57,497 bases of DNA from a virus (IMGVR_UViG_3300033571_007100:1-57497); one strand, 5' to 3'; shown: positions 7,496 to 16,945, counted from the stretch's first letter. Notes: a model not told the origin generated them from the letters alone. Made by a program: numbers and translations.

Positions 7496-8569
7496 ATGGC
7501 ATATTCAGGCACTGTCGGAACAACCGTAGTCAGCGTTCAAAACCTGATCGACGACAGCGCTCGCGCTTGCGGTAAGCTCGCCGAGGAGTTAACGGACGAG
7601 CAAGTTATCTCGGCCAAGCGCCAGCTGTTCTATCTCCTCTCCTCACTCATCAACAAAGGTATTCAATACTGGGCGATCGACGAGACCGTCGTGGGTCTGA
7701 AGGCCGACCAGTACACTTACGAACTCCCGCTCGGCGCGGTGGACGCTCTCAACGTGCTTTACCGCACGATGAACCGCCCCGATGGCACCTACGCCACATC
7801 CGCCGGTGGGACAGTTTACAATGCATTCGACAACGACATCGACACATGGTGCCAGCAAAGCTCGGCCAACGGCAATATTTCTATTAATTACGGCAGTAAT
7901 AATCCTGTCTACATTGGCTCAATTGGTATTTTGCCCTACGTTGCTGGTGGCGGCAGCGCTACTTGGAACCTGAGCTACGAGTACTCGGTGGACGGTTCCA
8001 CGTGGAACACGCTCACTGACCTCGGCGCAGTAGTCGTGACCGACAACGAGTGGTTGTGGACGAACATCGACCCGGGCGAGAATGTGATCGCATACCGCGT
8101 CGTGGCCTCCGGTGGTACCGTCCTTGCGCTCCGTGAATTCTACCTTGGCAATAATAGCCGAGAGATTCAGATGAGCCGTCTGAACCGCGACGACTACACC
8201 AACCTGCCCAACAAGAACTTCACGGCTAACCAGCCCTACCAGTTCTATTTCGAGCGTACGATCCCACTGCCCCGTGTTGTGCTTTGGCCTACGCCTTCGG
8301 ACCCCTTCATTCAGATGACGATTTGGTATTCGCGCCAAGTCATGGATGTGGGCGACCTCTCCGGGCAGCTCGAGATCCCCGATCGCTGGTATTTGGCCGT
8401 TACCAATATGCTGGCTCACCGGATGAGCCTGACCCTTCCCGCCGTCCCGCTGGACCGCGTAACATACTTGGAAGGTCAAGCCGACAAAACGTTTAACGAG
8501 GTCGAGCAGGAAGAGCGCGACAAGTCGCCGATCTACTGGGCACCGAATATCTCCGTTTACACGAGGTAA
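7496..8569 (+). CDS. P22 gp4-like tail adaptor with inserted discoidin-like domain
   Basis: Residues 1-95 are helical (QNLIDDSARACGKL, LFYLLSSLINKGIQYW) and residues 225-357 include NREIQ-type strands and an IPDRWYLAVTNMLAHRM helix. Together they resemble the head-tail adaptor family of P22 gp4, which joins portal to tail. Residues about 100-220 interrupt this with a beta-rich block (FDNDIDTWCQQSS, SYEYSVDGSTWN, YRVVASG) that has the look of an F5/8 type C (discoidin) carbohydrate-binding module. If so, the adaptor ring carries a surface-exposed sugar-binding decoration. Domain names are by eye. Confidence 0.6.
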   Translation: MAYSGTVGTTVVSVQNLIDDSARACGKLAEELTDEQVISAKRQLFYLLSSLINKGIQYWAIDETVVGLKADQYTYELPLGAVDALNVLYRTMNRPDGTYATSAGGTVYNAFDNDIDTWCQQSSANGNISINYGSNNPVYIGSIGILPYVAGGGSATWNLSYEYSVDGSTWNTLTDLGAVVVTDNEWLWTNIDPGENVIAYRVVASGGTVLALREFYLGNNSREIQMSRLNRDDYTNLPNKNFTANQPYQFYFERTIPLPRVVLWPTPSDPFIQMTIWYSRQVMDVGDLSGQLEIPDRWYLAVTNMLAHRMSLTLPAVPLDRVTYLEGQADKTFNEVEQEERDKSPIYWAPNISVYTR

Positions 8570-8572
8570 GCG

Positions 8573-8908
8573 ATGCCGGTCTTTCTCGACACCACCGGCC
8601 AACCCTCTCTTGCGATCGGTGTCTGCGACCGTTGCAAGATGAAGCGCTATTTCTCGGTTCTGATGCCAGATCCGAACTTCCCAGGATTGCGAGTTTGCAA
8701 CGAGGGCTGTCGCGATCAGTTCGACCCGTACCGGCTTCCCGCAAGGAAGACCGAGCGTATTAACCTGCGATTCCCACGGCCGGATGTGTCGGTGGCGGAT
8801 ACTAACCAGTATCTGGTCACTAGCCCCAACACCAGCTGGACGATCTCGACGGAGGGCAACACCCAGACGCCCGAGACCAACGGAAACGCCGATACTCTAG
8901 AACCTTAA
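8573..8908 (+). CDS. Cys-containing small tail/head-tail protein
   Basis: 111 residues. The N-terminal half has CDRCKMKRYFS and later VCNEGCRDQFDPYR, four cysteines spaced like a zinc ribbon (C-x2-C and C-x3-C). The C-terminal 45 residues are flexible (N, T, E and P rich). It starts four bases after the adaptor and just before the first fibre gene, so a structural role in the tail is likely. Confidence 0.55.
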   Translation: MPVFLDTTGQPSLAIGVCDRCKMKRYFSVLMPDPNFPGLRVCNEGCRDQFDPYRLPARKTERINLRFPRPDVSVADTNQYLVTSPNTSWTISTEGNTQTPETNGNADTLEP

Positions 8909-8909
8909 T

Positions 8910-11342
8910 ATGTCAGCACAAGTACAGATCTCGCAACTCCCCCCAGCCGGTACGATCACCGGTGCTGAACTCGTGCCGATCGTTCAGAACGGTCAAACGG
9001 TGCAGACTACGACCGGCGCGATCGCGGCGTCGCCCTCGCAGACGCAGACATTCATCACGAAGAATCAAGAACTCACGCTGCCCAACAGCCAGTACCTGTC
9101 AACGGGTACAGGCCTCGGCCTCACCAGCGGAGGCGCACTGTCCTACTACCGAATCACCCTCAATGGTACTTCCGGTAGCCTCGAAAGCGCCAGCGGCGGT
9201 ATTATTGTAAAAGACAGCGCCACCACAGTCGTATCCCGCGAAATCCAGACTACCGGTGACGGCCTCAGTGTTTCCAATGGCGACGGCACAGGCGGTAACC
9301 CTACACTCCAGCTCACTGGCGTAGCAGCTGCGGTCGCGAGCTACGGCGGTACGGGCCTTCTCGCAGTGGTCGGTGGCGCTACCGTGGCTGGTCGCCAGAT
9401 CGTGGGTTCGGTGGACCAGATTAGTGTAACGAACGGTAATGGTTCGGACAACCCAATCATTGCGATTTCGGACAACCCGGTTTTACCCGGTACTGGAGCC
9501 GTCACGCTACCAGTAGGCACAAATGCGCAGCAACCTGCGGGCCTAATGGGCCAGATGCGGTACAATTCCGACACCGAGACATTTGACGGGTTCTCGGCTG
9601 GTTCTTGGCGTCAATTCGCGCTGACTGGTGGTGTCACCACTTTTAGTGCTGGTGGTACCGGGTTCACACCTTCAACCGCTACTGGCGGTGCGGTAACACT
9701 GGCCGGTACTCTTAACGCAGCGCACGGTGGTACGGGCGCTACCTCTTTGACAGGCTACGTTTACGGCAACGGCACGTCCACGATGACGGCCAGCACAACG
9801 ATTCCCAACACCGACATCACTGGCCTCGGCACAATGTCCACGCAGAACGCCAACAATGTGGCGATTACCGGCGGGACTGCGGCTGGGGTGGCAATTACCG
9901 GTGGGACCATCAACAACACACCGATCGGCGGTACGACACCAAGCTCGGGCACATTTACGACTGTCGCGACAACATCGGGCACTGTGACCAATGCTCCCTC
10001 AGCCAGCACTGACCTTGTTAACAAGCAGTACGTGGACGAGCAGGTCGCAGCGGGTATTGACATTCACACTGCAGTACGAGTGGAGTTCCCCGAGGCTAAT
10101 GGGAACGTCAACGCGACCTACAATAACGGCACGGCCGGGGTTGGCGCTACGTTGACCAACGCCGGAACTCAAGCCGCATTGGTGGTAGATGGTGTTACGC
10201 TCAGCGTCAACGACCGCGTGTTGATTTACAACCAGACCAACGCGTACGAAAATGGTGTCTACACGGTCACAAACGTGGGTTCCGGGTCCACCAACTGGGT
10301 GCTCACTCGTGCGACGGACGCCAACAGCTACGGAGCCAATAGCCCGACGAAGCTCGGTCAAGGCAGTTACTTCTTTGTGCAAGAAGGTACGACTGGTGCT
10401 GGCGAAAGTTACGTGTGCAACACGGTCGGGACGATCACCTTCGGCACAACAGCAATTACTTTTGCGCTGTTCGCTCAGTCTGTGCTTTACAGTGCTGGCA
10501 CTGGATTAACACTGTCGAGCTATCAGTTCAGTATCACAAACACTGCAGTTACCGCTGGCAGCTACGGTTCGGCCTCCAGCGTTCCAGCGTTCTCGGTTAA
10601 CGCGCAAGGCCAGATCACCGGGGTGATCAATACCGCCATCGCGATCACTTCCGGCGCGGTTTCTGGACTGGCCCCATCGGCTACTACCGACACGACCAAT
10701 GCGTCCAACATTTCTTCCGGAACACTCGGCACTTCACGCCTGAGTGGCTCCTATACCGGCATCACCGGGGTCGGGACGCTCACGGCAGGTACTTGGAACG
10801 CTTCGACGATTGGGGTGGGCTATGGTGGTACCGGCCTGACCGCAACGCCCACGAACGGGCAGCTTCCGATTGGCAATGGCAGCGGTTACTCGCTAGCCAC
10901 GTTGACCGCCGGTACTAACGTTACGATCACGAACACGGCCGGTGGCATCCAGATCGATGCGACACCAAGCTACGGCGGTACAGTGACCAGCGTGGCGATG
11001 ACGGTTCCGTCGTTCCTGTCGGTTACTGGGTCGCCAATCACTACGAGCGGCACGCTGGCGGTCAGCCTGTCGGGCACAGCCCTTCCAGTAGCGAACGGCG
11101 GTACTGGCGCGACGACCCTTTCGGGCTATCTGTTCGGCAACGGCACAAGCGCGGTCACTGCATCGACCACTATTCCGAACACCGCGATCACCGGTCTCGG
11201 TACGATGTCTACTCAAGCGGCCAATAGCGTTGCTATCACTGGTGGTACAATCGATGGTACGGCGATCGGGTCAACAACGGCTTCCACGGGTAAATTCACA
11301 ACCGTGACTGCTACTACCGGGATCTTTGGAGGAACATTCTAA
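8910..11342 (+). CDS. Long tail fibre-like protein (810 aa)
   Basis: Very rich in G, T, S and A, with degenerate repeats of GTxxAANGGTGAT and TTIPNTxITGLGTMSTQxAN type. The STDLVNKQYVDEQV motif near residue 370 is common in phage tail fibres, where it opens a folded module. The module at about residues 380-530 contains VNDRVLIYNQTNAYENGVYTV. The short conserved N-terminus (QISQLPPAGTITGAELVPIVQNG) would attach to the virion. The protein is probably a trimeric fibre used for adsorption. The downstream gene repeats the same fibre motifs and overlaps the last base. Confidence 0.7.
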   Translation: MSAQVQISQLPPAGTITGAELVPIVQNGQTVQTTTGAIAASPSQTQTFITKNQELTLPNSQYLSTGTGLGLTSGGALSYYRITLNGTSGSLESASGGIIVKDSATTVVSREIQTTGDGLSVSNGDGTGGNPTLQLTGVAAAVASYGGTGLLAVVGGATVAGRQIVGSVDQISVTNGNGSDNPIIAISDNPVLPGTGAVTLPVGTNAQQPAGLMGQMRYNSDTETFDGFSAGSWRQFALTGGVTTFSAGGTGFTPSTATGGAVTLAGTLNAAHGGTGATSLTGYVYGNGTSTMTASTTIPNTDITGLGTMSTQNANNVAITGGTAAGVAITGGTINNTPIGGTTPSSGTFTTVATTSGTVTNAPSASTDLVNKQYVDEQVAAGIDIHTAVRVEFPEANGNVNATYNNGTAGVGATLTNAGTQAALVVDGVTLSVNDRVLIYNQTNAYENGVYTVTNVGSGSTNWVLTRATDANSYGANSPTKLGQGSYFFVQEGTTGAGESYVCNTVGTITFGTTAITFALFAQSVLYSAGTGLTLSSYQFSITNTAVTAGSYGSASSVPAFSVNAQGQITGVINTAIAITSGAVSGLAPSATTDTTNASNISSGTLGTSRLSGSYTGITGVGTLTAGTWNASTIGVGYGGTGLTATPTNGQLPIGNGSGYSLATLTAGTNVTITNTAGGIQIDATPSYGGTVTSVAMTVPSFLSVTGSPITTSGTLAVSLSGTALPVANGGTGATTLSGYLFGNGTSAVTASTTIPNTAITGLGTMSTQAANSVAITGGTIDGTAIGSTTASTGKFTTVTATTGIFGGTF

Positions 11343-11743
11343 TGGCACAAACGGGCTACACACCTATTTCGCTGTACTACAGCACAACTGCTTCTGCAAC
11401 GCCTTCGTCAGGCAACTTAGTCGCTGGCGAGCTGGCGCTCAACACTACGGACGAGAAGCTCTATTTCAAGAACGCCGGTGGTACGGTGAAGCTCCTTGCA
11501 TCGAGCGCTGCGGCAGCTGCCGGGGGTACTGTTACGAGCGTTAACGCTTCCGTTCCCTCATTCCTCAGTGTGAGTGGTGTCCCAATCACCACATCGGGAA
11601 CAATCGCAATTACCTACAGTGGCACAGCTCTACCGATTGCCAATGGCGGTACAGGAGCTACGAGCGCGGCAACCGCATTGTCGAACCTCGGCGGCATCGG
11701 CACTGGTAAATCCATCGCAATGGCGATGATCTTTGGATTCTAA
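11342..11743 (+). CDS. Short fibre-like protein (133 aa)
   Basis: Residues 1-50 contain GELALNTTDEKLYFKNAGGTV, a motif frequent at fibre N-termini. Residues 55-115 repeat the VTSVNASVPSFLSVSG and ALPIANGGTGATS units of the 810-residue fibre upstream. It may be an additional subunit or a fibre extension produced by partial duplication. It starts one base inside the previous gene. Confidence 0.55.
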   Translation: MAQTGYTPISLYYSTTASATPSSGNLVAGELALNTTDEKLYFKNAGGTVKLLASSAAAAAGGTVTSVNASVPSFLSVSGVPITTSGTIAITYSGTALPIANGGTGATSAATALSNLGGIGTGKSIAMAMIFGF

Positions 11744-11753
11744 GGAGCATTAA

Positions 11754-12125
11754 ATGGCTAACCCCAATATCGTAAACGTAACGTCGATCTACGGCAACAC
11801 GTCCTACCTCATTCCGAGCAACACCAGCGCGACCACTTGGACCGCGCTTACGCCCGCTTCCGGTACTGTGAACAAAATCGACAACATCGTCGCAGCCAAC
11901 GTTACGGCCTCGGCTGTCGCGGTTACCGTGTCGATCAACAGCGCGACTGGTGGCGGCGGTACTGCTTACCGAATCGCATACCAGATCAGCGTACCCGCGA
12001 ACGCGTCGCTAATCATCGTGGACAAGACGACCGCATTCTACTGCGGCGAGGGTCAGTCCATCGTGGTGACCGTTGGCACTGGTAGCGCAATCGAGTTGAC
12101 AGCGTCTTACGAAGCAATCACCTGA
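11754..12125 (+). CDS. Small beta-sandwich virion protein (123 aa)
   Basis: A compact protein with NVTSIYGNTSYLIPSNTS near the start and repeated V/T/A strands, preceded by AAGGAGC. This class of small proteins is common near fibre genes in environmental phages and may be a fibre or baseplate accessory. No catalytic residues seen. Confidence 0.5.
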   Translation: MANPNIVNVTSIYGNTSYLIPSNTSATTWTALTPASGTVNKIDNIVAANVTASAVAVTVSINSATGGGGTAYRIAYQISVPANASLIIVDKTTAFYCGEGQSIVVTVGTGSAIELTASYEAIT

Positions 12126-12138
12126 TAGGAGCGACTCT

Positions 12139-13260
12139 ATGTCGATGCGCTATCAAGCCGCCATAATGACGGCGTCGTATTTTCCGCTGAAAGTCCCGAA
12201 TGCACCTACGATCGGAACGGCTACGGGCGGAAACGCCTCCGCATCTGTAGCATTTACAGCGCCTGCGGATATCGGCGGCGGTGCTATCACGGGTTACACC
12301 GTGACATCTAGTCCCGGTGGATTTACAGGGACTGGAGCGTCGTCTCCGGTAACAGTGAGTGGGCTTACTAACGGCACGTCGTATACCTTTACAGTTGTGG
12401 CTACCAATGCGTATGGCACGGGTCAGCCCAGCGCGGCTAGCGGTGCCGTAACACCGGCCGCGCCTACTAATCCTTCTACGGTCGAATATTTAGTCGTCGC
12501 GGGTGGCGGTGGCGGAGCGGGTGACGATGGCGGCGGCGGCGGTGCCGGTGGACTATTAACCGCGTCGGGCTTTTCCGTCTCTGCTGGTTCCCCCATTACT
12601 GTCACAGTAGGGGCCGGTGGTACCGGAGGAGCTACCGATACGGCGACCGCTGGTAGCAATTCCGTGTTCAGTTCGGTCACTTCAACAGGTGGTGGGGCGG
12701 GTCATCGCGGCGGCTCTGCACCATCTAAATCTAACGGCGGATCAGGCGGCGGCGGCGGTTACAGTGGCGGTATTGGGGGAACGGGAACTGCTGGCCCACC
12801 GGTACAAGGATACAACGGAGGTAATGCCAGTGGTACCGAGGCCGGAGGCGGCGGTGGTGCTGGGGCAGTGGGTACAAATGGGTCTAGCGGCTCCACGTCA
12901 GGTAATGGCGGGGTGGGGGTGGCTTCATCTATCAGTGGATCTTCTGTGTACTATGCCGGTGGCGGTGGCGGTGGCGGTCGCGCCGCAGGAGGGGCCGGTG
13001 GAAATGGTGGTGGAGGCAACGGCGGTACTGCTTCTCGATCGGGCGGCACTGCTGGCACCGCAAACACTGGTGGCGGTGGCGGTGGCCAAGGGGATGCACC
13101 GCCTTTTCTCAATGGTTATAATGGTGGCTCGGGTGTTGTTATAATTAGGTACTCGGATACGTATTCGTTGGCATCATCAACGACCGGTTCGCCTACAGTA
13201 GTGACCAGTGGTGGCTATCGAATTTACACGTGGACGAGTAGCGGCTCGATTACTTTCTAA
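12139..13260 (+). CDS. FN3 plus glycine-rich adhesin 1
   Basis: 373 residues. Residues about 20-112 form a fibronectin type III domain (GYTVTSSPGGFTG, SGLTNGTSYTFTVVATN). Residues 115-340 are a glycine-rich region with many GGGGG runs and interspersed VEYLVVAGG and ITVTVGAGG strands. The protein closes with YRIYTWTSSGSITF. Such polyglycine sandwich domains occur in receptor-binding tips of phage fibres. Adhesin 2 (13269) shares its FN3 domain and adhesin 3 (14851) shares its glycine domain and ending. Confidence 0.65.
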   Translation: MSMRYQAAIMTASYFPLKVPNAPTIGTATGGNASASVAFTAPADIGGGAITGYTVTSSPGGFTGTGASSPVTVSGLTNGTSYTFTVVATNAYGTGQPSAASGAVTPAAPTNPSTVEYLVVAGGGGGAGDDGGGGGAGGLLTASGFSVSAGSPITVTVGAGGTGGATDTATAGSNSVFSSVTSTGGGAGHRGGSAPSKSNGGSGGGGGYSGGIGGTGTAGPPVQGYNGGNASGTEAGGGGGAGAVGTNGSSGSTSGNGGVGVASSISGSSVYYAGGGGGGGRAAGGAGGNGGGGNGGTASRSGGTAGTANTGGGGGGQGDAPPFLNGYNGGSGVVIIRYSDTYSLASSTTGSPTVVTSGGYRIYTWTSSGSITF

Positions 13261-13268
13261 GGATACGA

Positions 13269-14483
13269 ATGCCTAACTTTAACGGACTTTGGACATCAAG
13301 GCAGCAGCTGCAAGCGATCGCGGCCAGTCTTTGGCCATCGAAACCCGGCGCTCCGACTATCGGGACTGCCACAGGGGGAAATGCTAGCGCATCGGTTACT
13401 TTCACCGCCCCGTCTCAAACTGGGTATCCATCGACGATTACGGGTTACACTGTCACATCTAGCCCCGGCGGTTTTACTGGCACTGGGTCTTCTTCGCCGA
13501 TAACGGTGTCGGGCCTAACGAATGGTACGGCATATACTTTCACCGTAACTGCTACAAACGCTACCGGAACGGGGCCTGCAAGTGCAGCATCCAATAGCGT
13601 AACGCCAGCTGCCCCATCACGTGTTTTCACCATATCTCCGTCTGTGTCCGGCAAATCGACGTGGAACTTGGACTCCGATGGTCCTTTATCGCTATCGTCT
13701 TATGGTGATTGGCAAATCACGCCTAGTTCCACCTTCACTGCTTCTGTTAAAATGTGGGGCGGCGGCGGCGGACGCGGCAACAGCACTGGGGCCACAGGTG
13801 GTGGTGGCGGTTTCGCCGGTGCTACAGTGTCATTCACCAATGCTCAAGCGCACATCCTCTCTGTCGGGCAGGGCGGTCAATATGGTAACCCATCCGCGAG
13901 CGCGTTTAATGGCGGCGGTCCCGGTAAGGGTAGCTCCCAAAATGCTGGCGGCGGTGCTGGTTACACAGGTATTTTCAGAACGTCCGGCACCAAAACGCAA
14001 GGTAACGCCATTTTAGTCGCCGGTGGTGGAGGCGGTAATGGGTACTCCTTCGGCACGAATCAAGGCAACGGCGGTGCTGGCGGCGGCTCCAGTGGCCAGT
14101 CGGGCTACGGTGGAAACCCCGGCGGAGATGTGAATAACCAAGGCACACAGTCGGCTGGTGGACCCAGCGGTAGTGGTTCCGCTTCAAACGGCTCTGCGTT
14201 GCAAGGTGGTGACGGCACTGGCGGCAGTTACAATGGCGGTGGTGGCGGCGGTTACTATGGCGGCGGTGCCGGAGGCACATTTAGCACTCCCATCAGCACG
14301 AACTACGCTGGTGGCGGCGGTGGTTCCGGTTTTGCCGACGGAGTGTACGCTACGTCTTCCACATTGACGACTGGAAGTTACGCGACCCCCGGCAACAGTG
14401 GTGATGCGAATCGTGGAACCGCTGGCGCTGGTTCGACAACGCAAGACACTGTGGGTAACGACGGTAAAATTTATATTTCGTAA
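13269..14483 (+). CDS. FN3 plus glycine-rich adhesin 2
   Basis: 404 residues. The FN3 domain at about 25-115 is nearly identical to that of the gene upstream (GFTGTGSSSPITVSGLTNGT). The glycine-rich half has a different order: VKMWGGGGG, GGGGGFAG, LVAGGGGGNGYSFG, GGGGSGFADG. That second half resembles glycine-rich domains seen in other adhesins and receptor-like proteins. Likely an alternative or additional receptor-binding protein. Confidence 0.6.
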   Translation: MPNFNGLWTSRQQLQAIAASLWPSKPGAPTIGTATGGNASASVTFTAPSQTGYPSTITGYTVTSSPGGFTGTGSSSPITVSGLTNGTAYTFTVTATNATGTGPASAASNSVTPAAPSRVFTISPSVSGKSTWNLDSDGPLSLSSYGDWQITPSSTFTASVKMWGGGGGRGNSTGATGGGGGFAGATVSFTNAQAHILSVGQGGQYGNPSASAFNGGGPGKGSSQNAGGGAGYTGIFRTSGTKTQGNAILVAGGGGGNGYSFGTNQGNGGAGGGSSGQSGYGGNPGGDVNNQGTQSAGGPSGSGSASNGSALQGGDGTGGSYNGGGGGGYYGGGAGGTFSTPISTNYAGGGGGSGFADGVYATSSTLTTGSYATPGNSGDANRGTAGAGSTTQDTVGNDGKIYIS

Positions 14484-14491
14484 GGAATCTC

Positions 14492-14854
14492 ATGGCACAT
14501 TACGCACAACTCGACGAGAATAACATCGTGCTACAAGTCATCGTAGTGCATAACAACGATTGCATGCTTAATGGCGTGGAAGATGAAGAGCGCGGTGAAT
14601 TGTTCTGTCGATCATTATATGGGATTGATACCCGATGGAAGCAGACCAGCTACAACGCGAAGATCCGCAAGAACTACGCGGGGGTTGGTTACGCATACGA
14701 CGAGAGCAAAGATGCGTTCATACCGCCTAAGCCTTACGCGAGTTGGGTGCTGAACGAGAACACTTGCCGCTGGGATGCTCCCATAAATCTGCCCGATGAT
14801 GGTAAAAAATATGTGTGGGATGAATCTTCTCTTTCTTGGACGGAGGTGCTATGA
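14492..14854 (+). CDS. Conserved tail-associated protein (120 aa)
   Basis: The product contains YAGVGYAYDESKDAFIPPKP followed by YASWVLNENTCRWD and YVWDESSLSW. I recognise this aromatic-rich module from tail-fibre regions of many environmental phages, especially cyanophages. It may be a fibre-associated or fibre-assembly protein. It overlaps the next gene (ATG at 14851), suggesting coupled translation with adhesin 3. Confidence 0.55.
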   Translation: MAHYAQLDENNIVLQVIVVHNNDCMLNGVEDEERGELFCRSLYGIDTRWKQTSYNAKIRKNYAGVGYAYDESKDAFIPPKPYASWVLNENTCRWDAPINLPDDGKKYVWDESSLSWTEVL

Positions 14855-15807
14855 GTGAACAATGGCCCGGCGGATATGTGTCTAAAACGCCTCCGACGCC
14901 GACATCGTCGGCTGCTCCGGGATTGTGGACTCTCTCTCAACAAGCCGCTTTGCAAAAGCAAGGCGCATGGCCTCAAGTGGCAACAGTTCCGACAACCATC
15001 GAGTACTTGGTTGTAGCCGGTGGTGGTGGTGGCGGCAACTATGGTGGTGGTGGTGGTGCCGGGGGCTACAGAACTGCCACTGGGTATTCGGTTACTGCTG
15101 GATCTCCGATAACAGTAACGGTAGGTGGCGGCGGCGCTGGGGGATTCGGAAATAGTGGGCCTGTTGCTCAAAACGGGTCAAACTCCGTATTCGGGTCAAT
15201 AACTTCACTTGGCGGGGGCGGGGGCGGTTCATACGGACAGCCCAGTGGCCCCGGTTTAACTGGCGGCTCTGGGGGCGGGGGTGGGTTCCAAAACAGCGCA
15301 ATGTATGCCGCTGGTTCTGGTACGGCTGGGCAAGGGAATAACGGCGGAACGGGCGTTGGCACATATGGTGCTGGCGGCGGCGGTGCTGGTGCGGTAGGCG
15401 GCAACGGAACCGGTAGCGTGGCCGGTGCCGGAGGCAATGGGTTGCAATCTTCTATTAGCGGAACTGCGACCTACTATGCTGGCGGCGGCGGTGGCGGTAA
15501 CAATGCTGTTGTTGCTCCCCCATCAGCAGCTCTTGGCGGGGGTGGTGTTGGCGGGGCATTGACCGGATCAGGCCCCAATTACTTATTGCCTACCACGGGA
15601 TCGGTTAATACTGGCGGCGGCGGCGGCGGCGGTCACGATAATGGCCCGCCTACATCAGATGGAGCTGCCGGTGGTTCTGGTATCGTTATCATCCGTTATC
15701 CAGATACCTATACGGCCGCCACATCCACAACTGGGTCGCCCACGATCACTGTTGCGGGCGGATACCGCGTTTACAAATGGACTTCGTCAGGATCAATCAC
15801 TTTCTAA
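14851..15807 (+). CDS. Glycine-rich adhesin 3
   Basis: 318 residues; ATG at 14851 overlaps the previous TGA. A short N-terminal helix (LWTLSQQAALQKQG) leads into a glycine-rich domain of about 230 residues. The domain starts with IEYLVVAGGGGGG and ends with GGSGIVIIRYPDTY and YRVYKWTSSGSITF, closely matching adhesin 1. There is no FN3 domain here. Probably a paralogous fibre-tip protein. Confidence 0.6.
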   Translation: MSEQWPGGYVSKTPPTPTSSAAPGLWTLSQQAALQKQGAWPQVATVPTTIEYLVVAGGGGGGNYGGGGGAGGYRTATGYSVTAGSPITVTVGGGGAGGFGNSGPVAQNGSNSVFGSITSLGGGGGGSYGQPSGPGLTGGSGGGGGFQNSAMYAAGSGTAGQGNNGGTGVGTYGAGGGGAGAVGGNGTGSVAGAGGNGLQSSISGTATYYAGGGGGGNNAVVAPPSAALGGGGVGGALTGSGPNYLLPTTGSVNTGGGGGGGHDNGPPTSDGAAGGSGIVIIRYPDTYTAATSTTGSPTITVAGGYRVYKWTSSGSITF

Positions 15808-15816
15808 GGACGCACA

Positions 15817-15990
15817 ATGGGAAAAAAGAACTGGATATCAAGCGCGATCAAGCACCCCGGAGCATTACGCGAGAAGCTGCACGTGCTCGAAGGCAAGAAC
15901 ATCCCGGCCAAAAAGCTGGTGGTTAAACCCTCGGACAGCACCACAACCAAACGCCAAAAGAACTTGGCCAAGACATTGCGAGGATTCTGA
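15817..15990 (+). CDS. Small basic protein (57 aa)
   Basis: ATG at 15817 after AAGGACGCACA; the stop overlaps the next ATG by one base. The sequence is Lys-rich, begins MGKKNWISSAIKHPGALREK and ends AKTLRGF. A helix of this type (KHPGALREKL) is found in small virion or DNA-associated phage proteins. Unknown function. Confidence 0.55.
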   Translation: MGKKNWISSAIKHPGALREKLHVLEGKNIPAKKLVVKPSDSTTTKRQKNLAKTLRGF

Positions 15991-16190
15991 TGGGAGACGA
16001 ATCGGTGGACACACGTTTATCAGTGCATGAAGCGGTTTGCGCGGCACGTTACGAAAAAATCAACGAGGGTCTTGATGCGGGCAAAAAACGCATGAAAACC
16101 ATCGAGACCCTGCTCTATATTACTATTGCGGCTGTCCTCCTCGGCCCCGGTGTGGCAGCGGAATTCGTCAAAAAGCTTTTGGGGATATAA
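15990..16190 (+). CDS. Putative holin-associated one-TM protein (XhlA-like)
   Basis: 66 residues. The first 40 form a charged amphipathic helix and residues about 42-58 form one membrane segment (LLYITIAAVLLGPGVAA). The layout resembles XhlA-type lysis proteins, which work with a holin. It opens a four-gene block ending with the endolysin, with short gaps or overlaps throughout. Confidence 0.5.
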   Translation: MGDESVDTRLSVHEAVCAARYEKINEGLDAGKKRMKTIETLLYITIAAVLLGPGVAAEFVKKLLGI

Positions 16191-16193
16191 GAT

Positions 16194-16463
16194 ATGAATT
16201 GGGCAGACGTACTTAAGGCGGTGATCCCGGTCATCGTGGCTTCGTTGGCTTGGCTCCTTGGTCAAGTGACCGATTTCTCGACCCGGCTCACCAAGATCGA
16301 GGGTTCGATGCCCGCTCTGATCACCAAAGAAGGCGTTCCAACCGACTCTCCGATCTCAGCGGAGCGTCGCCATACGATGAAAGAAGAAATCTACCGCGAC
16401 ATTCACCAGCTGCAGGTTAAAGTCCAGCTGCTCGAAGAACGCGAAAGAATGGGAAAAAAATAA
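16194..16463 (+). CDS. One-TM coiled-coil lysis protein candidate
   Basis: 89 residues: an N-terminal membrane segment (residues 7-24, VLKAVIPVIVASLAWLLG) followed by a charged helix to the C-terminus. This is the layout of i-spanins or small holins. It lies inside the lysis block and ends on the first base of the next gene. Spanin or antiholin roles are possible. Confidence 0.5.
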   Translation: MNWADVLKAVIPVIVASLAWLLGQVTDFSTRLTKIEGSMPALITKEGVPTDSPISAERRHTMKEEIYRDIHQLQVKVQLLEERERMGKK

Positions 16464-16945
16464 TGCTCGAATTCTTCGGTAGCGGAATCCTTGGTTCCAT
16501 CATTGGTGGCATATTCCGATTAGCCCCGGAAGTGCTCAAATACTTCGACAAAAAGAACGAACGGTCGCACGAATTGGCCATGTTCACACTCCAGACCGAT
16601 TTGGAGAAGATGCGCGGCGAATTCCGGATGGAAGAAAAGTACGTCGACCATTCTACAGCGGCTCTCGACGCCATCCAAGCGGCGTTCGTGCAGCAAGGGG
16701 AAGCGGATGCACGGGCGTGGAAATGGGTTGCCTCGGCTTCGGCACTCGTCCGACCCGGCGTGACCTATTGGTTCATGGCTTTGTATAGTGCCGCGAAGAT
16801 CGGCGTGCTCTACGTGGCCTACAAAACGAATCAAGAAGTGGCTGAGACACTCGCCACAGTGTGGACTGAGACCGATTTTGGCCTTTTCAGTATGATTCTG
16901 ACCTTCTGGTTCGTCGGTCGATCCATCGAGAAGCGTACCAAATGA
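16463..16945 (+). CDS. Putative holin with three membrane segments
   Basis: 160 residues. A hydrophobic N-terminal segment (FGSGILGSIIGGIFRLAP) is followed by a long charged helix. Two further membrane segments come near residues 95-115 (VTYWFMALYSAAKIGVLYVA) and 138-152 (FGLFSMILTFWFVG). The arrangement matches the family often called 3TMS phage holin. The stop overlaps the endolysin start (ATGA at 16942), so the two are co-translated, as in classic lysis cassettes. Confidence 0.6.
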   Translation: MLEFFGSGILGSIIGGIFRLAPEVLKYFDKKNERSHELAMFTLQTDLEKMRGEFRMEEKYVDHSTAALDAIQAAFVQQGEADARAWKWVASASALVRPGVTYWFMALYSAAKIGVLYVAYKTNQEVAETLATVWTETDFGLFSMILTFWFVGRSIEKRTK

